Of a stretch of 19,520 bases of DNA, positions 7,228-14,061 are shown piece by piece. The stretch covers positions 1 to 19,520 of the forward strand of contig CABUZI010000022.1 in assembly GCA_902496005.1 (NCBI GenBank), written 5' to 3'. Position 1 is the stretch's first letter; every line of letters starts with the position of its first letter. The DNA comes from an uncultured Collinsella sp. GTDB taxonomy: Bacteria; Actinomycetota; Coriobacteriia; Coriobacteriales; Coriobacteriaceae. The translations under genes were made by a program, and so were the position numbers. The notes below the pieces were generated by a model. It made no database searches. It saw nothing but the letters and a program-made list of their open reading frames with translations, and was not told where the DNA came from.

Positions 7228-8046
7228 ATGGCAGAAATGACGCTTGAGGGTGTGGACGCTCGTCCCGAGGACTCTGCGTTTGCCCTTGGCCGCGTGCATT
7301 CGATCGAGACGATGGGGACGGTCGACGGACCCGGCATCCGCTTCGTAGTGTTTGTCCAAGGCTGCCCCATGCGCTGTGCGTATTGCCACAACCCCGATAC
7401 CTGGTCGGTTAACGGCGGCACGATGGTGACCGTCGAGCACCTTATGGACGAGTTCCAGAGTAACCATGAGTTTTACCGCAGCGGTGGTATTACGGTGTCC
7501 GGCGGCGAGCCGCTCCTGCAGCCTGAGTTTTTGGCCGACCTGTTCCACGCCATGCACAATAACCACGATGGTCGTGTGCACACCTGCTTGGATAGCTGCG
7601 GCTATGCGTTCGATCCCGCGCATCCCGAGAAGTTCGATGCCGTGCTCAACGAGACCGACATGGTACTGCTCGATATTAAGCATGCCGACCCGGTCGAGCA
7701 TAAAAAGCTGACTGGGTGCGATCCCGCACGCATTCTGGCGTTTGGCGATGAGCTTGCACGTCGCAAGATCAAGGTCGTTATCCGCCACGTGGTGGTGCCG
7801 GGCATTACCGACACGGTGGAGGAGTGCGAGAAGCTCGGTCGCCTCATCGCTCCATGGCACAACGTGGTGGGCCTGGAAATGCTGCCGTATCACACGATGG
7901 GTGTCGTCAAGTACGAGCAACTGGGCATTCCCTATAAGCTCGAGGGCGTGCCCCAGATGGATACCGCGCGCATGCCCGAGTTGCGTAATGCCGTTATGAC
8001 CGGCATGAAAAAGCGCCGCGCGGAGCTAAAAAACGCCATCGGCTAG
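7228..8046 (+). CDS. pflA: Pyruvate formate-lyase activating enzyme (radical SAM)
   Basis: This enzyme uses a [4Fe-4S] cluster and S-adenosylmethionine to install the glycyl radical on pyruvate formate-lyase, the anaerobic enzyme that makes acetyl-CoA and formate. It has 272 residues. The cluster cysteines are Cys46, Cys50 and Cys53 in G-C-P-M-R-C-A-Y-C-H-N-P-D-T-W, the PflA form of the CxxxCxxC motif. V-S-G-G-E-P-L at 90-96 is the SAM-binding GGE motif. The ATG at 7228 was chosen because AAGGT and AAGGAGAGG lie 8-20 bases upstream; a TTG at 7198 would precede them and is unlikely. No pyruvate formate-lyase gene adjoins it, so its substrate protein must be encoded elsewhere. Confidence 0.93.
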   Translation: MAEMTLEGVDARPEDSAFALGRVHSIETMGTVDGPGIRFVVFVQGCPMRCAYCHNPDTWSVNGGTMVTVEHLMDEFQSNHEFYRSGGITVSGGEPLLQPEFLADLFHAMHNNHDGRVHTCLDSCGYAFDPAHPEKFDAVLNETDMVLLDIKHADPVEHKKLTGCDPARILAFGDELARRKIKVVIRHVVVPGITDTVEECEKLGRLIAPWHNVVGLEMLPYHTMGVVKYEQLGIPYKLEGVPQMDTARMPELRNAVMTGMKKRRAELKNAIG

Positions 8047-8122
8047 CAAGTCTTTTGCTCCTCTACGATACCCGCGCTGCGGTGGTCTAGCGACTTCGTA
8101 TTGCGCGGTTGAGTCAAAATGC

Positions 8123-8131
8123 TGGTACCAT
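8123..8131 (+). promoter_or_regulatory. Putative extended -10 promoter of the nucleosidase gene
   Basis: TGGTACCAT fits an extended -10 element (TGn followed by TACCAT), 38 bases before the ATG at 8169. No good -35 box is seen at 17 bases. The same TGnTACCAT form occurs in front of thrC on the minus strand, which supports it as a genuine promoter type in this genome. Confidence 0.4.
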
Positions 8132-8168
8132 ACCGTGGATAGCAGTTTTCACGGGTTTGGGGGATGGT

Positions 8169-8909
8169 ATGCCTACCATCGCAATCATCGGTGCACTCGA
8201 AAAAGAGGTTGCGCAGATTAAAGAAGAACTGAACGGCGCTCGTGTGGCACAAGAGGCGGGCTTGACCGTTGTCAACGGCGAGCTCGACGGTTTGTCCGTT
8301 GTTGCTACGACCGCTGGCATGGGAACCGTAAACGCCGCGGCGGCAACGCAGCATCTCATCAGCAAATATGCCCCGCAGGCCGTTGTGTTTTCGGGCATTG
8401 CGGGTGGCCTAAACCCTAAGCTCCATATTAACGACGTGGTTATAGGCAAGTGCCTGCGCTATCTCGATACTGACACGGCGCTCATCGCCGAGTCGGCGCC
8501 GGGACTCGAGGAGTTTGTCTCGACGCCGGCGTTGGCTGATGTTGCCGCCGCCGTGCTTGCCGAGCATGGATTTGTGGATGCCTCGGCGGATGAGAATTCT
8601 GCGGAGAAGGACCCCAAGCAGTTCCTGTGTGGCACTATCGCCACGGGTGACCGCTTTGTTACGGGTGACGCCATGCGTAACGCTGCGATTGAGGCCACGC
8701 ATGCCGATTGCGTCGAGATGGAGGGCGCGGCAATTGCGCACATCGCGGCCAAGAATGGTGTCGATTGCCTGGTGCTGCGCGCTATCAGCGATAATTGTGA
8801 CGAGGCATATGACGCGTTTTGCGAGCGCGAGTTCGATCTGGATGAGTACGCTCGCACCGCGAGCGGCATCACGCTTGACATCGTTCGTCGTATCGCCGCC
8901 GCGCAATAG
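8169..8909 (+). CDS. mtnN: 5'-methylthioadenosine/S-adenosylhomocysteine nucleosidase
   Basis: This enzyme cleaves adenine from methylthioadenosine and S-adenosylhomocysteine, recycling SAM by-products (and feeding the LuxS route where present). It has 246 residues. The family pattern is clear: I-I-G-A-L-E-K-E-V at the N-terminus with Glu11 as the first catalytic acid, S-G-I-A-G-G at 75-80, V-E-M-E-G-A-A at 182-188 with Glu185 contacting the ribose, and R-A-I-S-D at 204-208 with Asp208 as the general acid. ATG 8169 was chosen because GGGGGAT lies just before it and the protein then starts at the normal first strand. A short acidic insertion at about 136-150 is unusual but in a surface loop. 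It sits about 120 bases after pflA and 39 bases before engB. Confidence 0.93.
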   Translation: MPTIAIIGALEKEVAQIKEELNGARVAQEAGLTVVNGELDGLSVVATTAGMGTVNAAAATQHLISKYAPQAVVFSGIAGGLNPKLHINDVVIGKCLRYLDTDTALIAESAPGLEEFVSTPALADVAAAVLAEHGFVDASADENSAEKDPKQFLCGTIATGDRFVTGDAMRNAAIEATHADCVEMEGAAIAHIAAKNGVDCLVLRAISDNCDEAYDAFCEREFDLDEYARTASGITLDIVRRIAAAQ

Positions 8910-8948
8910 CACACCCGTTTTGTAAAAATCTACGACCAAGGAGTATCC

Positions 8949-9539
8949 ATGGCCGATTCCATTAACTATCAGCTTGCCAAGTTTGTTGCCAGCTACGGCA
9001 AGGTTTCGCAGATCCCCGAGTCCACCTGTCCCGAGGTGAGCTTTGTGGGCCGCTCCAATGTGGGCAAGTCGTCTATCATGAACAAACTCTTTGGCCGCAA
9101 GAACCTGGTCAAGGTTTCGAGCACGCCGGGCAAGACGAGCAACATCAATTTCTTCGAGGCCGACGACGTGCACTTTGTGGACCTGCCGGGCTACGGTTTC
9201 GCCCGTCGTTCCAAGGCCGAGCGCGACCGCTGGGCCGAGCTTATCGGCGACTTCTTCGACTCAGAGCGCAGCTTTAACCTGGTTGTGTCGCTGGTGGACA
9301 TTCGCCACGACCCCAGTAAACTCGACCATGACATGATCGACTACCTGCAGGGCAACGAGTTCAACTTTATCGTCTGCCTCACCAAAGCCGACAAGCTCAG
9401 CCGCACCCAGCAGGCCCGCCAGGCAGCAGCCATCAAAAAACAGCTCAACGTTCCGGCCGAGAACGTGATCATCACAAGCTCCCAGACCGGTATCGGCATC
9501 GATGAACTAAAAAAGCGCATCGCCGAGGCCTGCCTCTAG
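8949..9539 (+). CDS. engB: Ribosome biogenesis GTPase EngB/YsxC (YihA)
   Basis: This small essential GTPase of the TrmE-Era-EngA-YihA group assists assembly of the large ribosomal subunit. It has 196 residues, the normal length. All G motifs are visible: G1 GRSNVGKSS at 34-42, G2 around T-P-G-K-T at 59-63, G3 D-L-P-G-Y-G at 78-83, G4 T-K-A-D-K at 144-148, and G5 T-S-S-Q-T-G at 175-180. A strong AAGGAG (8938-8943) precedes the ATG. The 39-base gap to mtnN and same direction suggest cotranscription with it. It converges on thrB, with a large nested inverted repeat between them. Confidence 0.96.
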   Translation: MADSINYQLAKFVASYGKVSQIPESTCPEVSFVGRSNVGKSSIMNKLFGRKNLVKVSSTPGKTSNINFFEADDVHFVDLPGYGFARRSKAERDRWAELIGDFFDSERSFNLVVSLVDIRHDPSKLDHDMIDYLQGNEFNFIVCLTKADKLSRTQQARQAAAIKKQLNVPAENVIITSSQTGIGIDELKKRIAEACL

Positions 9540-9615
9540 CAAGTGCTCCTTACCAGCAAGAGCCCCTGCCAATAAAAATCAACTATCAGCTCGGCGCCCC
9601 TTCAAAGCGTGGGTC

Positions 9616-9802
9616 CCTGTAGACATCCTCAGCAAGGTAGGCGCAGGGACGGTCGGGATGTTCCCTCAAAATCATTCCGCAGCGCGAAGGCCCCTTGTCC
9701 GTCGCTCCGTAGGAGCAGGGCAAGGGGCCTTCATGCGCGAGGACGATTTTGAGGGAACATCCCGACCGTCCCGGACAGGTATATGGGGAGGATGTCTACA
9801 GG
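9616..9802. repeat. Nested inverted-repeat element 1 (engB-thrB convergent spacer)
   Basis: There are three nested perfect stems: 9616-9630 with 9788-9802 (15 bp), 9646-9673 with 9745-9772 (28 bp), and 9686-9697 with 9721-9732 (12 bp, extended by three further pairs to 9700/9718). The apex is GCTCC-GTA-GGAGC (9704-9716). Linkers are symmetric: 15 nt on both sides between the first two stems and 12 nt on both sides between the next two. The 33-nt core at 9693-9725 matches element 2 (reverse strand of 15148-15180) at 29 positions. The thrB stop codon lies inside the outermost stem. It has no U-tract after the stems, so it is not a canonical terminator, although it sits between convergent genes. 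Confidence 0.9.
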
Positions 9803-10677
9803 TACTCGATTTGAGCGCCCTCGGTGTCGCACGTCAGAATGTGCGTGTCACACTTGGGGAACTGCTCGCGCAGCTTGACCTGCAGGAACTTCGCCACGAT
9901 GGTGTCGTCAGTCACGGCCATGAGGGTCGAGCCGGAGCCACTGATCCAGATGGTCTTGGCGCCTCCGTTAAGGCAGGTGTCGCGCACGGCGTTGTAGTCG
10001 GGGATGAGGCGGCGGCGATAGGGCTCCTGGATGCGGTCGTCGTTGGCGGCGGCAATCAGGTCGAGGTCACCAGTCTCCAGGCCGCGCGTCATGCCGGCGA
10101 TGCGGCCCATTTGCCATACGGCGGTGGAGAGTGGAATCTCCTGTGGCACAACCTTGCGGGCCTCGCTCGTATGCACCTCGTAGGGCGGAATCACGGTAAT
10201 AAAACGCAAGCGATCGCTCACCTCATAGCGCAGGCACTGGGGGAGCGAATCGGTCGGCGTAAAGGAGCAGACGGCGCCGCCCAGGATGGCGGGGGCGACG
10301 TTATCGGGATGGCCCTCGACCTCGGTGGCGATGCGGACGAGTTCGGCGCGGTCGACGGTGTGGCCTGTCAGCGCGGCGGCAGCCATGATGCCGGCGACGA
10401 CGCAGGTGGAGCTGGAACCCAGGCCGCGGGCGACGGGCACGTCGGTCTGAATGTCGATAGCGACGGGGAAGGCCGGCTCGCCCCAGGCGGCCAGAGCATC
10501 GACAAAGCTCACATAGACCAGGTTATTCTCGTTTTGAAACTCCTCGGGGCAGCCCGTGATGGTGAGCTTGTCGGCACGCTCAAAGGTAAAGTGCGAGTAG
10601 AGGCTGACGGCCATGCCGAGGGTATCGTATCCAATGCCCAAGTTGGCGCTGGTTGCTGGGACGGTGATTTTGATCAT
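9796..10677 (-). CDS. thrB: Homoserine kinase (GHMP family)
   Basis: This enzyme phosphorylates homoserine with ATP, the step before threonine synthase. It has 293 residues, normal for ThrB. The N-terminus MIKITVPATSANLGIGYD is the family's substrate-side strand, and V-A-R-G-L-G-S-S-S-T (near residues 85-94) is the GHMP ATP-binding loop. The start at 10677 is set by an AGGAGG ribosome site read on the minus strand, just upstream; a longer open frame to 10749 would run through an inverted-repeat element and is rejected. It follows thrC on the same strand, but a terminator and inverted-repeat element 3 lie between them. Independent transcription or partial read-through is therefore likely. Confidence 0.95.
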   Translation of the reverse strand: MIKITVPATSANLGIGYDTLGMAVSLYSHFTFERADKLTITGCPEEFQNENNLVYVSFVDALAAWGEPAFPVAIDIQTDVPVARGLGSSSTCVVAGIMAAAALTGHTVDRAELVRIATEVEGHPDNVAPAILGGAVCSFTPTDSLPQCLRYEVSDRLRFITVIPPYEVHTSEARKVVPQEIPLSTAVWQMGRIAGMTRGLETGDLDLIAAANDDRIQEPYRRRLIPDYNAVRDTCLNGGAKTIWISGSGSTLMAVTDDTIVAKFLQVKLREQFPKCDTHILTCDTEGAQIEYL

Positions 10678-10691
10678 GTGGGTCCTCCTGG

Positions 10692-10803
10692 GCGGGTCTG
10701 GCCGTTTAGTTCGCTGCTCGGGCAGTCCTGGCTCGCTCGGAAAGCACATTAAGTGCTTTCCGGCTTGTGCGGAACTCGCGACGAACTAAACGGCCAGACC
10801 CGC
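10692..10803. repeat. Nested inverted-repeat element 3 (thrC-thrB spacer)
   Basis: The perfect 22-bp outer arms 10692-10713 and 10782-10803 enclose a perfect 10-bp inner hairpin, 10738-10747 with 10753-10762, loop ATTAA. Read on the minus strand, a linker contains TTCCGCA, as does the corresponding linker of element 1 (TTCCGCAG) and, with one change, element 2 (CTCCGCAG). The outer arm shares GGCC and TTAGTT blocks with that of element 2. It lacks the 33-nt apical core, so it is a diverged or related type. It ends 14 bases upstream of the thrB start codon and thus lies in the thrB leader. Confidence 0.8.
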
Positions 10804-10846
10804 TCGCATGCTCGTCATTATCCCGAAAGCTAAATAAAAAGAAGGT

Positions 10847-10866
10847 GCGCCGGCTTTCGCCGGCGC
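10847..10866 (-). terminator. Intrinsic terminator of thrC
   Basis: The 8-bp stem GCGCCGGC/GCCGGCGC with a GAAA tetraloop (minus-strand reading) is followed by ACCTTCTTTTTATTT. It begins 12 bases after the thrC stop codon. The U-rich stretch starts a few bases after the stem, so termination may be incomplete, allowing some read-through to thrB. Confidence 0.7.
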
Positions 10867-10878
10867 TTAATAAGGGAT

Positions 10879-12396
10879 CTAGTCGGTGCTCATTCGTTTT
10901 GCTGCAGACTCGACGTAGCCGGCCATCTCATCGACGTCGCAGACGTCTTCGAAGCGGACGGGTTTGGATTCGAGTTCGGCGAGCTGGGTCGGGGCGACCG
11001 TGTTGGTGGCCTGCTCGAGTACGCGCATAGCCTCAAAATCATCCTCGGGAACGTCGAGGCCCAGGGCGTCGCAGCAGGCGCGCGGGAACTTGTAGGGGCT
11101 GGCGGTCGAAAGCAGCACGCGAGCCTTGGCGCCCTCGGCGGGAGCGACCTTTTCAAAGACGTGATAGCCGCAAGCGGTGTGCGGGTCGATCACGTAGCCG
11201 TTGGCGTCCCAGCAACTCTTGATGGCAGCGCGGACCTCGTCCTCGCTGGCCCAGCCGCAGCCAAAGACGCTCTGAATCTTGGCCAGCAGCTCGGCGGGTA
11301 CCTCGTAGCGACCGGTCTGTGCCAACTGCTCCATAAGGCCGGCAACGAGTTCGCAGTCGCCATCGGACAGGAAGTACAGCATGCGCTCCAGGTTAGAGCT
11401 GATGAGGATGTCCATCGACGGCGAGATGGTCGTGAAGAACGGGCGGTTACGGTCGTAGACGCCGGTGGTCAGGAAGTCGGCAAGCACGTTGTTCTTGTCG
11501 CTCGCGACGATGAGCTTGGCGACGGGCAGGCCCATGCGCTTGGCGTAGTAGCCGGCCAAGATATCGCCAAAGTTGCCGGTGGGCACACAGAACTCTACGG
11601 CGTCGCCAGCCTCGATAGCGCCGGCGCGCAGCAGCTGCGCATAGGCGGCAAAGTAGTAGACGACCTGCGGTACCAGACGGCCGACATTGATAGAGTTGGC
11701 GCTCGAAAGCACCGTGCCGGCGGCTTCCAGGCGCTCGGCAAGCTCCTTATCGGCAAAGATGCGCTTGACGGCGCTCTGGGCGTCGTCAAAGTTGCCGCGG
11801 ATGCCGCAGACGGCGACGTTGTCGCCCTCCTGCGTGGACATCTGCAGGTTCTGGACGCGGCTAACCTTGCCCTCGGGATAAAAGACGGTGATGCCTGTGC
11901 CCGGAGCGTCGGCAAAACCGGCGAGTGCGGCCTTGCCGGTGTCGCCCGACGTGGCAGTGACGATCATGATGCGCTCGGAGCCGCCGTCCTTGGCGGAAGT
12001 GCGGGCCATGAGACGGGGAAGCATTTGCAGGGCGACATCCTTAAAGGCGCTCGTGGGGCCGCCAAAGAGCTCCATCACATAGGTCTGAGGGGCGTCAGCG
12101 CCCGGCGCAGCGTCGAGTTTGACGAGCGGCGTAACCTCTTCACTCGCGAACGTGCCGCGGTATGCTTCGTCGACACACGCCGAAATTTCTTCGGCCGTGT
12201 AATCATTCAGTAACATTCCCAACACATCTTGAGCGATTTCAAAGTACGATTTATCTGCAAGCGAGCTGATATCGACCTGCTGGGTGCCGAGCTCGTCCGA
12301 GACAAACAGACCCCCGTCGGGAGCGATGCCGGTACGGATTGCCACCTTACTTGAGCACGATAAAGTGCGTCCTCGTGTACTATGATAAGTTCCCAT
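10879..12396 (-). CDS. thrC: Threonine synthase
   Basis: This pyridoxal-phosphate enzyme converts O-phosphohomoserine to threonine. It has 505 residues, in the range of the longer bacterial/fungal-type threonine synthases. The N-terminal YHSTRGR segment is typical. The PLP lysine is Lys119 in F-G-G-P-T-S-A-F-K-D, and T-S-G-D-T-G-K-A is the phosphate-binding loop. The S-A-N-S-I-N-V-G-R-L segment is also conserved. The ATG at 12396 was chosen because a GAGGAG site lies about nine bases upstream on the minus strand; an in-frame start at 12441 would add 15 non-conserved residues and overlap the promoter. It is divergent from aspartokinase across about 100 bases. Confidence 0.95.
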   Translation of the reverse strand: MGTYHSTRGRTLSCSSKVAIRTGIAPDGGLFVSDELGTQQVDISSLADKSYFEIAQDVLGMLLNDYTAEEISACVDEAYRGTFASEEVTPLVKLDAAPGADAPQTYVMELFGGPTSAFKDVALQMLPRLMARTSAKDGGSERIMIVTATSGDTGKAALAGFADAPGTGITVFYPEGKVSRVQNLQMSTQEGDNVAVCGIRGNFDDAQSAVKRIFADKELAERLEAAGTVLSSANSINVGRLVPQVVYYFAAYAQLLRAGAIEAGDAVEFCVPTGNFGDILAGYYAKRMGLPVAKLIVASDKNNVLADFLTTGVYDRNRPFFTTISPSMDILISSNLERMLYFLSDGDCELVAGLMEQLAQTGRYEVPAELLAKIQSVFGCGWASEDEVRAAIKSCWDANGYVIDPHTACGYHVFEKVAPAEGAKARVLLSTASPYKFPRACCDALGLDVPEDDFEAMRVLEQATNTVAPTQLAELESKPVRFEDVCDVDEMAGYVESAAKRMSTD

Positions 12397-12439
12397 ATAA
12401 CACTGCTCCTCGGATGCCTTGGTCCCAATCGGTGAAACC

Positions 12440-12449
12440 ATGGTATCAG
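12440..12449. promoter_or_regulatory. Overlapping divergent extended -10 boxes for thrC and aspartokinase
   Basis: On the plus strand TGGTATCAG (12441-12449) and on the minus strand TGATACCAT (12448-12440) both fit an extended -10 element, and they occupy the same bases. Predicted starts would be near 12456 (plus, 44-nt leader) and near 12433 (minus, 37-nt leader). Neither has a clear -35 box, which extended -10 promoters can tolerate. The leaders are too short for a lysine riboswitch or T-box. Confidence 0.45.
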
Positions 12450-12499
12450 AGCGCGCAAAACAGGTTTGCAGAGGCTTTTAGAAAGGTAACCTCAAGCCC

Positions 12500-13888
12500 A
12501 TGATTAAGATTGCCAAGTTTGGCGGCTCGTCGGTCGCCGACGCCGAACACTTCAAGAAGATCAAGGCCATCGTCGATGCCGACCCTGCCCGCCGTTTTGT
12601 GGTGGTTTCCGCCTGCGGCCGCCGCTTTAAGGGCGACACTAAGGTAACCGACCTGCTCTACCTGGTTAACGCGCACGTTAAGTATCACGTGTCGTGCGAG
12701 GAACTACTCGAGGACATCGGCCAGCGCTATTTTGATATCGCTGACGAGTTGGAGCTCACCTATCCCATCCGCGAGGAGTTCGCGGCCTTTGCCGAGCGCG
12801 CCCGCTCGGGCGGCTACTCTACCGAGGAGCTCGTGAGCCGCGGCGAGTACTTCACCGCTCGCCTAATGGCCGAGTACCTGGGCCTGCCGTTCCTGGACGC
12901 CGCGACGGTTGTGGCGTTCCATCATGACGGTACGCTCAGCATGAATCGCACCTCCGAGCTGGTGCAGGAGTACGGCCAGCAGGGCGGCTTTGTTATGCCC
13001 GGTTTCTACGGCGCGACGCGTGAGGGCCAGATCAAGCTGCTCGACCGTGGTGGCGGCGATATTTCCGGCTCAATCCTGGCCAAGTGCCTGGGCGCCGACC
13101 TGTACGAGAACTGGACCGACGTTTCGGGCTTCTATTCTGCCGATCCTCGCATTGTTCCCGAGGCTCAGCCCATTGCGCGTGTTACCTACGAGGAGCTGCG
13201 CGAGCTTTCGTACATGGGTGCGAGCGTCCTGCACGAGGAGGCCGTGTTCCCCGTGCGCGAGGCAGGCATTCCGCTGGTCATCAAGAACACCAATGCGCCG
13301 CAGGACCCCGGCACCATCATTAGCGAGACGGCTGATGAGGGCGAGGCAGAGCCCATCATTACCGGCGTGACCGGCAAGCGCGGTTTTGTCGCCATCAACG
13401 TGGCCCGCGACCGCACCAAGCCCCGTGTTGGCTTTATGCGCCGCGCGCTTTCGGTCTTCGAGCGCTATGACGTTTCCGTCGAGCATATGCCCACCGGCGT
13501 CGACCGCTTTGGCGCCGTGGTGCAGGAGCAGGACGTTCATGATTCGCTGTACTCACTCGTGGGCGACATCCAGCAGGAGGTCGAGCCGCTCGAGATCGAG
13601 GTTGTCGAGGGCTTGGCGCTCATCGCGACCGTCGGCCGTAACCTGCGCGGCCGTGCGGGTATCTCGGGACATCTGTTTGGCATGCTTGGCCAGGCCGGCG
13701 TGAGTGTGCGTATGATTTCGCAGAGCTGCGACGAGATCAACATCATTATCGGTGTCGAGGAGAAGGACTTCGACCTTGCGATTCGGACCATTTACCGTGC
13801 CTTCTCCGACGAGAACGGCATTGTGAAGGTCTCCGATCTGGAGGCTCCCGCGCCGGCCGATCCCGCTCTGGCCGCGCTCAAAAAGTAG
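12500..13888 (+). CDS. lysC: Aspartokinase (monofunctional, with ACT domains)
   Basis: This enzyme phosphorylates aspartate, the first step towards lysine, threonine and methionine. It has 462 residues, matching the LysC/ThrA-kinase-length monofunctional class. The kinase domain starts with K-F-G-G-S-S-V-A (6-13) and includes E-L-V-S-R-G-E near 110, and R-G-G-G-D-I-S-G near 178. Two C-terminal ACT modules (about 310-460) suggest feedback inhibition by lysine or threonine; which one cannot be read from the sequence. The start matches the family N-terminus, but the nearest ribosome site, AAAGG at 12482-12486, is about 13 bases away, a long spacing. Asd follows 173 bases downstream. Confidence 0.94.
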   Translation: MIKIAKFGGSSVADAEHFKKIKAIVDADPARRFVVVSACGRRFKGDTKVTDLLYLVNAHVKYHVSCEELLEDIGQRYFDIADELELTYPIREEFAAFAERARSGGYSTEELVSRGEYFTARLMAEYLGLPFLDAATVVAFHHDGTLSMNRTSELVQEYGQQGGFVMPGFYGATREGQIKLLDRGGGDISGSILAKCLGADLYENWTDVSGFYSADPRIVPEAQPIARVTYEELRELSYMGASVLHEEAVFPVREAGIPLVIKNTNAPQDPGTIISETADEGEAEPIITGVTGKRGFVAINVARDRTKPRVGFMRRALSVFERYDVSVEHMPTGVDRFGAVVQEQDVHDSLYSLVGDIQQEVEPLEIEVVEGLALIATVGRNLRGRAGISGHLFGMLGQAGVSVRMISQSCDEINIIIGVEEKDFDLAIRTIYRAFSDENGIVKVSDLEAPAPADPALAALKK

Positions 13889-13898
13889 CGACTGCTCG

Positions 13899-13984
13899 GT
13901 AGATTTTTGGGTCATGTCTCAAAAATCTACGGCGGGGCGTTTCGTTTCGGTTTCGTTTCGACGGGGCGGGTTTCATGCCCGCCC
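13899..13984 (+). other. Structured spacer between aspartokinase and asd
   Basis: Three structures lie in tandem. An 11-bp perfect hairpin spans 13899-13909 and 13920-13930 (arms GTAGATTTTTG and CAAAAATCTAC). An 11-mer, GTTTCGTTTCG, is repeated head to tail at 13939-13949 and 13950-13960. A 7-bp GC hairpin, GGGCGGG/CCCGCCC, spans 13964-13970 and 13978-13984 and is followed by TGTTCTTGT, which makes it the best candidate terminator or attenuator here. TATAAA at 13992-13997 may be an asd -10 box. Confidence 0.5.
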
Positions 13985-14061
13985 TGTTCTTGTATAAACT
14001 GGCAACAATAATCGGCCTGCTCGGCGTGCGGGCAAAAGCCACAACCTTTAAAGGGGGAAGC

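Noticed and set aside
8109..8168. Upstream TTG start for the MTA/SAH nucleosidase
   Set aside because: It would add 20 residues absent from the family; the ATG at 8169 has GGGGGAT directly upstream and gives the normal first strand.
9616..9802. Element 1 as an ordinary bidirectional terminator between engB and thrB
   Set aside because: It lies in the right place, but no U-tract follows any stem on either strand, the stems are far longer than usual, and the same core occurs downstream of asd where no convergent gene is present. A termination role is not excluded.
9658..10752. Plus-strand open frame of about 364 codons opposite thrB
   Set aside because: It starts inside inverted-repeat element 1, and its composition is that of a shadow of thrB, which has GHMP motifs and an AGGAGG site.
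12397..12499. Lysine riboswitch or T-box controlling aspartokinase or threonine synthase
   Set aside because: The divergent spacer is only about 100 bases, and predicted leaders are near 40 nt, too short for either structure; no conserved motif is visible.
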